This document shows, in pieces, positions 37,164 through 45,846 of a DNA stretch of 49,815 nucleotides; the stretch's first letter is position 1; the number at the start of each line of letters is the position of its first letter. The notes under the pieces were generated by a model. The model ran no database searches, was not told the DNA's origin, and saw nothing but the letters and a program-made list of their open reading frames with translations. The DNA is from Candidatus Pacearchaeota archaeon. Its GTDB lineage: Archaea > Nanobdellota > Nanobdellia > Pacearchaeales > GW2011-AR1. The position numbers were made by a program, and so were the translations under genes. The stretch lies in NCBI GenBank assembly GCA_018303855.1, contig JAGVXI010000011.1:1-49815 (forward strand), read 5' to 3'.

Positions 37164-38057
37164 TTAAAATGCTGGGCGTACCACGCACCCCCTTATAGCA
37201 AACCTGAATGTCTCTCCGGTTTTTTTGTGTTTAACTGTGTATATTGTGTCGCCATCTCCTGTTTTGAATTTGTCAAAATCAAATTCAGGATAAAATAATG
37301 TAAAGCCCTGTTGCTCAAAATTGCAAAATCTTGCTTCCTGGCTTAAAATTTCCTGAACAACAACTGCAATATCATAAAATCTGCTTAAAACATAAATTTT
37401 AAAGTTTTCATAATTTTTAACTTCCCCTACTCTTGTCAGCTTAACATTCCTGTTTATATCAATAAGGATTTTTTTAGGCATTAACTCAACATCAAATTTC
37501 ATGGCTCCCATTTCAATTTTATACCCCTGATCTTCAAGATTTTTCTTCATATCAATAAAAGCCTGTTCAACATCATTTTCAATGTCCTCCTTTAACTCCT
37601 GCTTTAAGTGTTCTATTAACACTGGTTCTTGGTTAATACAAGAGTAATAGTAATTCTGATTATAGCACAAATAAGCAACTCTTGTTCTATTAAATTCCCG
37701 CGATAAATTCGGGGTTATATACCCTCCATTAAAAGAAATAGTTTCAACAGACTTTCTGACAATTGGTTCAAGAGTAAAATCCAAATATCCTTGAGGGTCT
37801 TTTGGAATTTGCTGTTCAATCCCAGGAATTCTTGGAATTTGTTTTGTCCTTAAAAGAAAAAACAATAAGATTGTCCCAACAATCAATATTGCAACTATGA
37901 TAAATATGGTTGTTTGCGAGCGTTTTGACTTTACTAACTGTTTCTCACCTTTGATTAATCCAGAAGTCAAGGCGCGAGTTGAGCGTTTTGACTTTACTAA
38001 CTGTTTCTCACCTCTTATTAATCTAGAAGTCCGGGTGCGAGTTCCTCTTTTTTTCAT
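37164..38057 (-). CDS. pilin-like membrane protein (type A1)
   Basis: KRSQTTIFIIVAILIVGTILLFFLL; GDGDTIYTVKHKKTGETFRFAIR parallels GDGSKIYILTDRIKGDKFQFAVR in 32169-32999. Confidence 0.75.
   Translation of the reverse strand: MKKRGTRTRTSRLIRGEKQLVKSKRSTRALTSGLIKGEKQLVKSKRSQTTIFIIVAILIVGTILLFFLLRTKQIPRIPGIEQQIPKDPQGYLDFTLEPIVRKSVETISFNGGYITPNLSREFNRTRVAYLCYNQNYYYSCINQEPVLIEHLKQELKEDIENDVEQAFIDMKKNLEDQGYKIEMGAMKFDVELMPKKILIDINRNVKLTRVGEVKNYENFKIYVLSRFYDIAVVVQEILSQEARFCNFEQQGFTLFYPEFDFDKFKTGDGDTIYTVKHKKTGETFRFAIRGCVVRPAF
37918..38043 (-). repeat. 63-bp in-frame tandem duplication, 2 copies
   Basis: GAGCGTTTTGACTTTACTAACTGTTTCTCACCT...ATTAAT at 37918 and 37981. Confidence 0.9.
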
Positions 38058-38167
38058 ATTATCCCTATGTTTTTCGCACTTATAAATTTTGTTGAGATTA
38101 CGCTAAAATAAAAATTATCTAGTGAAGTTTGTTTAATAAACAAAAGTAGATGTTACAACCTGAATAA

Positions 38168-38207
38168 ATTTGGGAATGTAAGTATATATTTGGGAATGTG
38201 AGTATAT
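38168..38207. repeat. 20-bp direct tandem repeat, 2 copies
   Basis: ATTTGGGAATGTAAGTATAT / ATTTGGGAATGTGAGTATAT. Confidence 0.9.
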
Positions 38208-38302
38208 CAAAGCGAGTTTACATTAACTATTTTGTTTCAAATATAGCATTAATCCTCTACTCAGACAAGCTATTTTTATTTATAGCTTAATTACTTAAAT
38301 CG

Positions 38303-39028
38303 CTAATCCTCGGTCTCCACCCTTGGTGCAAGAATAAAGACTAATTCAAAGTTTTCTGCTTTAACATCCATTCTTAATGGATGATCTTCTGCGAATTGCA
38401 GCAATGTTTTACTGCTAAGTTTAGCGCCTTTCATAAATTTCTGTAGGTATTCAATGCTGAATTTTACTTTGCAGTTTTCAGCCTCAATTTTTGCTTCATC
38501 ACCTGAGAATTCAGACATAGCAGAGTTTAATGATTTTGCTTTAATGATAAAATTATTATCCTGAACAATAAAAGAGCAGGCATCTGCAACAATAGCGCAG
38601 TCTTCTATGGAGTCAATTAAATCAACTGAATTAAGCTCAACTTTTGCACTATATTCCAGCTGTGGAATTTCTTTTTCTTCTGATTCAATGTCTATCAGAC
38701 TTAGGGTAAATGTTCTTTTAATTCTGTCCTGAATAAGTATCTGCAAAAGATTATCCTTCTTTTCCATAATCAAAGAGCTCCCAGTATCGCACCTTTTTAG
38801 AATCTGCTTTAAGTTATCAAGATTCACACTCAAAATTTCATGTCCTGCTTCAAACTGGCTAAATGAATTTCGTGGGAGCTTGAATCCAACAAGTGCAACA
38901 TTTGCAGGGTCAATTGCGATAATGCTTAACCCAACCTCGCTGATTTTAATCCTGACTTCTGTGACTAGCTCAGAAATAATTTCCACGGCTTTTGATAATA
39001 AGGTAGGATTGTCTAACTTAACTAGCAT
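38303..39028 (-). CDS. pcn: DNA polymerase sliding clamp PCNA
   Basis: IAIDPANVALVGFKL, FAEDHPLRMDVKAENFELVFILAPRVE. Confidence 0.95.
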   Translation of the reverse strand: MLVKLDNPTLLSKAVEIISELVTEVRIKISEVGLSIIAIDPANVALVGFKLPRNSFSQFEAGHEILSVNLDNLKQILKRCDTGSSLIMEKKDNLLQILIQDRIKRTFTLSLIDIESEEKEIPQLEYSAKVELNSVDLIDSIEDCAIVADACSFIVQDNNFIIKAKSLNSAMSEFSGDEAKIEAENCKVKFSIEYLQKFMKGAKLSSKTLLQFAEDHPLRMDVKAENFELVFILAPRVETED

Positions 39029-39224
39029 AACCAGAAAAACCCAGTCCTGTTTTTAAGTATTGTTATTATGAAGTATAAGCTAATTATTTAAACTCTTTGA
39101 TTTTTTGAGTATGATTGGTGTTACATAGATCTATAACTATTGCAGAAAGTTAAAGTTAGTATGCAATTAAGAATTGTGTAGAGATTATTTTTAATATGCA
39201 GTAGAGGATTTAGAGAGATACTTA

Positions 39225-39243
39225 ATAGTTAATTATTAACTAT
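39225..39243. promoter_or_regulatory. 19-bp perfect palindrome just upstream of priS
   Basis: ATAGTTAAT-T-ATTAACTAT, ending 9 bp before the ATG at 39253. Confidence 0.55.
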
Positions 39244-39252
39244 CAATGAAAA

Positions 39253-40572
39253 ATGGAAAATAAGCAGGAAGAGAATAATAAAGAGGCTGAAAAATCTGAA
39301 AGAGAACAAAGAATCAGACAAATAACTCATCTTTATTATTCACGTCCAGAAATCCAAAAAGCGATTTTTGAATTTTCGCAACAAAGAGAAGTTGTTCCAA
39401 GATATTTTGAAGGGTTTGGCAAACGTCCAGACTCACTTCAATACCCAAGTGATGTTTTTGAGCTCGTGAAAAAAGGAGCAACATCTTTTCATTGTTCAGA
39501 AGAAATTTGGCAAGAACCATTGAAACTCTCAACAGAGTTGACAGAAGCCCAGTTTAATGAATTAAGAATTGGATGGGATTTGTTAATAGACATTGACTCA
39601 AAATATTTGGATTACAGCAAAATTGCAGCAGAGATTATAATAAAATTTTTGGAGTTTAATGGTGTGAAAAATATTGGATTGAAGTTCAGTGGTAGCAAAG
39701 GTTTTCATCTTATTGTTCCATTTAAAGCATTTCCTAAAGAAATAAATAATGTTCAAGCAAAAGATATGTTCCCAGAATGGCCAAGGATAATCTTAAAATA
39801 TATAATTGAAAAAATAAAACCCCATTTAATTGAGAAAGTAACAAAACTAATCTCTGAAAAGCAAAGTAAATATATCAAGGATTTTGATGCTTCAAAACAA
39901 GTTGTTCCAGACATAATACTGGTTTCTCCTAGGCATTTGTTCAGAATTCCATACTCTTTGCATGAAAAAACTGCTCTTGCCAGTGTTGTTATTGGTAAAA
40001 CTGAGATAAAAGATTTTCAGCCAAAAGATGCAGGCCCTTTAAAAGTTAAAATAAAAAACTTTCTGCCAGATTGTAAGCAAGGAGAAGCTTCCGAACTGCT
40101 GATGCAGGCTCTTGATTGGTATAGAGAAACAGGGCAATGGGATGAGCCTGCAACAATAACAGAATTTAAACCAGTAAAGCTTGCTAAGATTTCAAATGAA
40201 TTTTTCCCTCCAAGCATTCAGAAAATTCTGCAGGGTGTTGCTGATGGTAAAAAAAGGGCGCTGTTTATCCTGATAAATTTATTCCGCTCAATTGGCATGG
40301 AAAAAGAAGAGCTTGAAAAGAGAATTGAAGATTGGAACAATAAAAATCAAATGCCATTAAAAAATGGTTATATTAAATCTCAGCTGTCTTGGAGTTATAG
40401 AAATAAAATTGTACCACCTCCAAATTTTGACAAAGATTATTATGCCGGTATTGGAATAATTCCAACCCAAGAAGAAAAGAGATACAAAAACCCGATTAAT
40501 TATGTTATCAAGAAAGCTCTTCAACTTAGTAACCCAGATAATCCTGTAGAGAAGCATAAACCTGAAGTCTAG
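39253..40572 (+). CDS. priS: DNA primase small-subunit-type protein with C-terminal PriL-CTD-like region
   Basis: LLIDIDSKYLDYSK, GLKFSGSKGFHLIVPF, VSPRHLFRIPYSLHEKT; C-terminal extension. Confidence 0.88.
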   Translation: MENKQEENNKEAEKSEREQRIRQITHLYYSRPEIQKAIFEFSQQREVVPRYFEGFGKRPDSLQYPSDVFELVKKGATSFHCSEEIWQEPLKLSTELTEAQFNELRIGWDLLIDIDSKYLDYSKIAAEIIIKFLEFNGVKNIGLKFSGSKGFHLIVPFKAFPKEINNVQAKDMFPEWPRIILKYIIEKIKPHLIEKVTKLISEKQSKYIKDFDASKQVVPDIILVSPRHLFRIPYSLHEKTALASVVIGKTEIKDFQPKDAGPLKVKIKNFLPDCKQGEASELLMQALDWYRETGQWDEPATITEFKPVKLAKISNEFFPPSIQKILQGVADGKKRALFILINLFRSIGMEKEELEKRIEDWNNKNQMPLKNGYIKSQLSWSYRNKIVPPPNFDKDYYAGIGIIPTQEEKRYKNPINYVIKKALQLSNPDNPVEKHKPEV

Positions 40573-40786
40573 AAATTTTTTTGTATGTGCCTTAATTTCT
40601 TAGCTTTAAAATTTGCATCCAAATATGACAAATTTTAAAACATCAAAAATTTCTCGAATGTCCTGAATTTTTGTGGGCTTAAAATTTGCATCCAAATATG
40701 ACAAATTTTAAAACATAGAAATTTCTTATGTAATCCCTTAATTTCTTGGCTTTAAAATTTGCATCCAAATATGACAAATTTTAAAA
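40571..40786. repeat. three-unit 73-bp tandem hairpin array
   Basis: TTAAAATTTGCATCCAAATATGACAAATTTTAAAA core starts at 40606, 40679 and 40752; alternates with a second inverted repeat. Confidence 0.93.
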
Positions 40787-40808
40787 AGAACAAATAATTC
40801 AATCTAAT

Positions 40809-42659
40809 ATGCAAAAAGGGGTATTGATTGGAATTTTCGTGATATGTTTAGTCCTAACAATCTCTTTTATCAGTGCAGCCGAGAATATAACCTCTGTTGA
40901 TGATAATTCTGAACAAGCAAAAGTTAATAAGGCGTATAATTGGTTAGAAGACAAAGTTGAAGGTAACTGCGGAAGTTTAAGCATAGACCAGCAAATTTTT
41001 TCTTTGCTTGCATTATCTTATAATTCTAATATTAAATCAGAGTGCAGAGGCAAACTTGTCCAGGAAACTAATCAACAATGCTGGCCAAAAGGGAGTTGTA
41101 ATATTAAAACAACTGCCCAGGCTATTCTTGCTTTAAACAAAGCAGGCGATGATACGGAAAAAGCAGAAGAGTGGCTTCTTTCTCAAAACAAAACTCCGAC
41201 AGATTTAATATGGTATTTGGAAATTGACAGCAATGAAGCAACTACATGCAATATTAAATCTGGTGCCGGTCAAGGATATGCAATAAATATAGATTCAGAA
41301 AAAAAGTTAAGCGGAAATGCAGGAGGTTGCTTAACTTTAGAGCCTCATGGATACTGGCTAAGAGTTGCATCAAGCTGTTATGACAAGGAATTTGAAATTA
41401 GTTGCGATAAAGGATTTTTAACAACTTTGCTTTATTCAAGACAAGGTTCTAGCACAATTTATGTTTCTGAAACTGTTCATGAGGGAAGTGCAGGTGATAC
41501 TACCAAAGAAAAAATTGAGTCATTTTGCTTTAAACAAGGAGGCAACTGCAATTATGAAGGAAGCCTGTGGGCTGCAAATGTTTTAAGTTATTTAGGGAGA
41601 GATGTTTCATCATTCCTTCCTTATTTGATTGCTGCATCAGAAGATACTGAAAATAAAAAATATCTGCCAGATTCTTTCTTGTATTCTTTAACAGGACAGC
41701 AGGAATTTTATATTAAACTGCTAAATAAACAAAAGGACAAGCACTGGGATGAATCAGGTGAAGAGTTTTATGATACCCCTGTTGCAATGCTTTCTTTATA
41801 TGGGGGGGAAGACTCTAGAATAACAGATGCTAAGAATTGGTTATTAGACAAGCAAGATAAAGACGGAAGCTGGAGAGCTAATATAAGAAATACAGCATTC
41901 ATTCTTGCAGCTGTTTGGCCAAAAGTAGCAGACACTTTTGACGACGGAGATCCAGATGACTGCATTTCTTCAAATCTTTATTGTGTTCCTCAAACAGAAT
42001 GTGATGAAGCCCAAGGCAATGTTTTAAATGCTTATGAATGCGCAGGATTAAAAGTTTGTTGTGACAAGCAAAAAACCATCGACACATGCGCAGTTCAAGG
42101 GGGGGCAAAGTGTGATTCTTCTACTCATAAATGTTCTTATGGTGGAAGCACAGTTGAAGCATCAGACATTACATCAGGGCAAATATGTTGTGTTGGCGGG
42201 ACCTGTGAAGAAAAAGAACCAGAAATAACTGCAACTTGTACATCAGATATTGGAACCTGCAGAATAACTTCTTGCCGTGACGACGAAGAAGAAAAATCGT
42301 CATACACCTGCCAGTATGAAACAGATAAATGTTGTGCACAAAAGCAAGAACCTCCTAAAAACTGGTTATGGATTTGGATATTTTTAGCATTAATTGTTTT
42401 AGTAATAATCGGAATTATTTTCAGGGATAAATTAAGAGAAGTCTGGTTTAAAACAAAATCAAGATTTGGTGGCAAAAAAGGAGGAGTACAGCCTCCAAGG
42501 GGAATGCCTCCAACACTAATGCCTCCAGGAGCAAGACTAATGCCAAGGAGAATATTGCCCCCAGGTGCTGTGCGCCCTATAATGAGGCCAATACCTAGCA
42601 GAAAACCAGAAAGCGAGATGGAAGAAGTTCTTAAAAAACTAAAAGCCATGGGAAAATAG
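40809..42659 (+). CDS. surface protein with prenyltransferase/terpenoid-cyclase-like alpha-alpha repeats, Cys-rich region and C-terminal TM
   Basis: Signal peptide; TTAQAILALNKAGDDTEKAEEWLLSQ, DAKNWLLDKQDKDGSWRANIRNTAFILAAV; TM then Pro-rich tail. Confidence 0.68.
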   Translation: MQKGVLIGIFVICLVLTISFISAAENITSVDDNSEQAKVNKAYNWLEDKVEGNCGSLSIDQQIFSLLALSYNSNIKSECRGKLVQETNQQCWPKGSCNIKTTAQAILALNKAGDDTEKAEEWLLSQNKTPTDLIWYLEIDSNEATTCNIKSGAGQGYAINIDSEKKLSGNAGGCLTLEPHGYWLRVASSCYDKEFEISCDKGFLTTLLYSRQGSSTIYVSETVHEGSAGDTTKEKIESFCFKQGGNCNYEGSLWAANVLSYLGRDVSSFLPYLIAASEDTENKKYLPDSFLYSLTGQQEFYIKLLNKQKDKHWDESGEEFYDTPVAMLSLYGGEDSRITDAKNWLLDKQDKDGSWRANIRNTAFILAAVWPKVADTFDDGDPDDCISSNLYCVPQTECDEAQGNVLNAYECAGLKVCCDKQKTIDTCAVQGGAKCDSSTHKCSYGGSTVEASDITSGQICCVGGTCEEKEPEITATCTSDIGTCRITSCRDDEEEKSSYTCQYETDKCCAQKQEPPKNWLWIWIFLALIVLVIIGIIFRDKLREVWFKTKSRFGGKKGGVQPPRGMPPTLMPPGARLMPRRILPPGAVRPIMRPIPSRKPESEMEEVLKKLKAMGK

Positions 42660-42745
42660 GACTTTAGATTATTTAGTTTCTATATCAGAAAACAATTAGT
42701 TTATGGAACAATAATTTTTATAAACGTTTATTTTCAACTTACTAA

Positions 42746-43000
42746 ATGGAATTTGAATTACACCAGTATTTTCTTAAAAAATTAAAGGAATTAGAAGAAA
42801 AAGATCCAGAGTATAATAAAGCTCTTTTTGGTTCTATTATGTTAGGGGGTGCTTCTGCTCCCTCTGTCTGCATTACATTATACGATGCACTTGAAGCTCA
42901 AATTAATTACCAAGCAAAAAGAAAAAACACTTCTCCAAAAAATATTGTTGATACGCTTTTTTTACAATCAAATGCGGACGAATTCATGCAGTTACTTTAA
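42746..43000 (+). CDS. small hypothetical protein
   Basis: 84-aa ORF. Confidence 0.5.
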   Translation: MEFELHQYFLKKLKELEEKDPEYNKALFGSIMLGGASAPSVCITLYDALEAQINYQAKRKNTSPKNIVDTLFLQSNADEFMQLL

Positions 43001-43101
43001 GCATGATTATGTTATAAGTTAGTTTAAAATAGAGAAAATAAAAATTTATTAACCTCTTTTTCTTTAGGATATTGCTAATGTAAAGCCTATGATAAAACAC
43101 G

Positions 43102-44463
43102 ATGTCATACAAAGTGCTAAATATTAAAAGTTGTTTGCTGGTTATCATTTTGACTTTTTTTGTATTAGCAATTTTTTCAATATCAATTATCTCTGCTATT
43201 GAAACCAATATTCCAGCTCAAGTTGCCAAAGGAGAAACGATAATTGCGAAAGTTTCTGGAAACTTTCTAAGCAGCATAAAGCCTGAAAACGTGTATTTTT
43301 ATAGGGAGCATGTTAGAGTGCCATTTCCTTATGATGTTGCTCAGATAAATGATGAATTTTATCTTTATGCTTTGACAGAAGATAAACAAGAAGGCAATTA
43401 TTCTATTGTAGTAAAAGGAGTTGAGTATTACGCAGGTTCCCAGATTACTGATAATGATATAATCCTGCCTTTCTCAATATCAAATAAAACAGCAGATTTT
43501 TCAGTTTTTCCTGGATTTATCATAACAAAAAATAATTTTTACCTTAAAGTCCAGAATCTTCAAAATAATAAAATAAACATAATTATAAAAATAAATCCAG
43601 AAGCTAAAGGGAGTACTGCTGGATTTTTTGCTTCACTATTTGGTTTTAGCGGCGATAATAGTGGCAACAACAATGAAACTATAATTAGTCTAAAATCTGG
43701 AGAAATAAAAAAAATAAATTTTGAGACAAACAGTATGAATACATCAATATTTGAAGCAGTAGAGTTAAGTTCTGATAGTTTAACCTATAATATTCCCGTT
43801 TATATTATTGCAAACAAAACCCAGCCAGCAGAAGAAACAACTTTATTTAGGTTTGACCCTGCCTTTATCAATCTTACAATGCCAACAAATACCAGCACAA
43901 AAAGAATAATTTACTTGCAGAACATAGGACAGACTGATTTGGAAAACATCACTCTTTTAGTTTCTGGAGGGCTTAACCCATATCTTTCTCTCTCAATGAG
44001 TGGGATTGACGAATTGGAAGCAGGTAAAACCAGCGAGGCAATTGAGCTTTCTTTTAATTCTTCTAATGAAGAAATAACAATTGAAGAAGAGATACGAGCA
44101 AAAACAGAAGGCGGGTTATTTGATTATCTCCCAATAACTTTGAAATTTGAGAAGAATTATGCCCCTCTTCAAAATAATAGTGCAATTAGCGATTACCAGC
44201 CATCGCGCATAAAAACTTGCGAAGAGTTGGATGGAGTAATTTGTGCAGAAAATCAAACCTGTGAAGGAGAAACACAAACTGCCAGTGATGGTCCCTGTTG
44301 TTTAACTCAGTGCAAGGAAAAATCAAAAAGCTTGTTAAGGCAGACAATTGGATGGACAATTGTTATTGTTTTGATTATATTTTTAGGCTGGTTTTTTAAA
44401 TATAAGTATCGTGGGGCAAAACAAGAAGTTGATTTGTTAAAAACGGCAGGCGGGAAGAGATGA
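43102..44463 (+). CDS. secreted surface protein with C-terminal Cys module and TM
   Basis: Signal peptide, NEW/CARDB-like beta-rich pattern, TCEELDGVICAENQTC...PCCLTQC, TM. Confidence 0.7.
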   Translation: MSYKVLNIKSCLLVIILTFFVLAIFSISIISAIETNIPAQVAKGETIIAKVSGNFLSSIKPENVYFYREHVRVPFPYDVAQINDEFYLYALTEDKQEGNYSIVVKGVEYYAGSQITDNDIILPFSISNKTADFSVFPGFIITKNNFYLKVQNLQNNKINIIIKINPEAKGSTAGFFASLFGFSGDNSGNNNETIISLKSGEIKKINFETNSMNTSIFEAVELSSDSLTYNIPVYIIANKTQPAEETTLFRFDPAFINLTMPTNTSTKRIIYLQNIGQTDLENITLLVSGGLNPYLSLSMSGIDELEAGKTSEAIELSFNSSNEEITIEEEIRAKTEGGLFDYLPITLKFEKNYAPLQNNSAISDYQPSRIKTCEELDGVICAENQTCEGETQTASDGPCCLTQCKEKSKSLLRQTIGWTIVIVLIIFLGWFFKYKYRGAKQEVDLLKTAGGKR

Positions 44464-44608
44464 TTTTATTTAGTTTATTTAGGAGTAAATTAATGCGGGA
44501 AATATACGATTTAAATAAAAATTGTGGAGGCATATAGATTAGTTGATTAATAACTTGTTGAGCACTGATTATCTACTAATCCCTTCTTAATAAATCTTGA
44601 TTAAATAA

Positions 44609-45124
44609 CTATCTTCTCTTTTTTTCAGGTTTATTCTCATCCTTTACTTTTTTGTTTCTTGCTTTATTCACCTTTTCTTTTTTTGGTTCTCCTTTACCCA
44701 ACATTTCTTCAAGCTGTTTTTTAAGTTTTTTATTTTCAAAACTCAAAACTCTTGCAATTTCATCATATCCATGAAGTCTTCTTGTTAGTTCACTTAAAAT
44801 ATCTCCCCATCCCTGGTTTGTAATAGCAATTAATTCAGGGTAAACAACTTCTACATGGGCAGGCATATACTTAAACATCAAAATTACCAAGCTCATAATC
44901 TCATCAATTTCAACTTCGACTTCAGCAAACGTTGTGTAAAAATCTTTTTGCTCTTTTATCAGTACAGGCTCTTTTATTTTCTTTTCTTTAACCTTAACCC
45001 CTTTTTCCTCGTCAATTCTTTTTATTATTGCTTCAAGGCTTTCAATTAAATGCTCTGGTGGACGCCCTATGATTTCAAGCAGCAAAACTGCTTTAATTAA
45101 GTTTGTATCTTTATTTGATTCCAT
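44609..45124 (-). CDS. hypothetical soluble helical protein
   Basis: 171-aa ORF overlapping the start-proximal gene 45111-45815; basic C-terminus. Confidence 0.6.
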   Translation of the reverse strand: MESNKDTNLIKAVLLLEIIGRPPEHLIESLEAIIKRIDEEKGVKVKEKKIKEPVLIKEQKDFYTTFAEVEVEIDEIMSLVILMFKYMPAHVEVVYPELIAITNQGWGDILSELTRRLHGYDEIARVLSFENKKLKKQLEEMLGKGEPKKEKVNKARNKKVKDENKPEKKRR

Positions 45125-45815
45125 TTTTCCTTACATCATTTACTTTTTTTAGGATAAACAATAATATTAATGCTATACAAAAAAGAGCAAAAGCCCAAAT
45201 AGTATTCTTTCCTTTTGCTTCTGATTTAAAATTTTCATCTGTTTTTATATCTTTTGGATTTAGATATATAATATTTGATTTATCTTCATCATTTATCGCA
45301 CTCCCTGTTAATTGTACAGAACGCTCGCCATTAGTGTTTTTATCATTAACACTTTCTGGCTCTTCTTGAGTTTCATCAATTTGGTTTTCAGGTTCTTGCC
45401 ATTCTTGCAGAGTATCCGAATCTTTTGAAATAAGACTATAACCACCAAAGATTAAATATTTGGTTTCGCTTCCTGATTCTCGTATTTTAACTTCAAAATT
45501 AATATTTCCTACATAACTCTCAATTTTCATTGTAAAATCTTCTTCTTGCCCTGATTCAATGGCTTCGCTAATATAATAAACAGTTGATTTCCATACTCCA
45601 TTATTTAATATTCTTGCAATTCTTGCACCATCGCCAAACATATCAATTTTTACATCATAAGTGCCTGATTCAAAATCAATTAATTGAAGTTTAATCTGAA
45701 ATTCTTTTCCTATTTCAACTTCATCAGGATAATCAATGGAAATATTCTGTGCAGAAATTGTAGGAATTACTAATAAGAAAAATAGGCAAAGCAATATTAT
45801 CCTATTTTTTGCCAT
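45111..45815 (-). CDS. secreted protein with beta-sandwich domain and C-terminal TM
   Basis: Signal peptide ILLCLFFLLVIPTISA; VQLTGSAI; C-terminal TM with basic tail. Confidence 0.68.
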   Translation of the reverse strand: MAKNRIILLCLFFLLVIPTISAQNISIDYPDEVEIGKEFQIKLQLIDFESGTYDVKIDMFGDGARIARILNNGVWKSTVYYISEAIESGQEEDFTMKIESYVGNINFEVKIRESGSETKYLIFGGYSLISKDSDTLQEWQEPENQIDETQEEPESVNDKNTNGERSVQLTGSAINDEDKSNIIYLNPKDIKTDENFKSEAKGKNTIWAFALFCIALILLFILKKVNDVRKNGIK

Positions 45816-45846
45816 GAATAAAAGAGTAAACCAAACTATTTATATT

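Noticed and set aside
40571-40786. CRISPR-like array (about 36-bp palindromic repeats with about 37-bp spacers, exact 73-bp period)
   Set aside because: The spacers are related to each other and keep covarying inverted repeats, only three units exist, and no cas genes are in the window. A tandem structured repeat fits better.
42137-42649. 170-aa minus-strand ORF
   Set aside because: Antisense to the 3' part of the 616-aa surface protein; Pro/Gly-rich shadow of its proline-rich tail.
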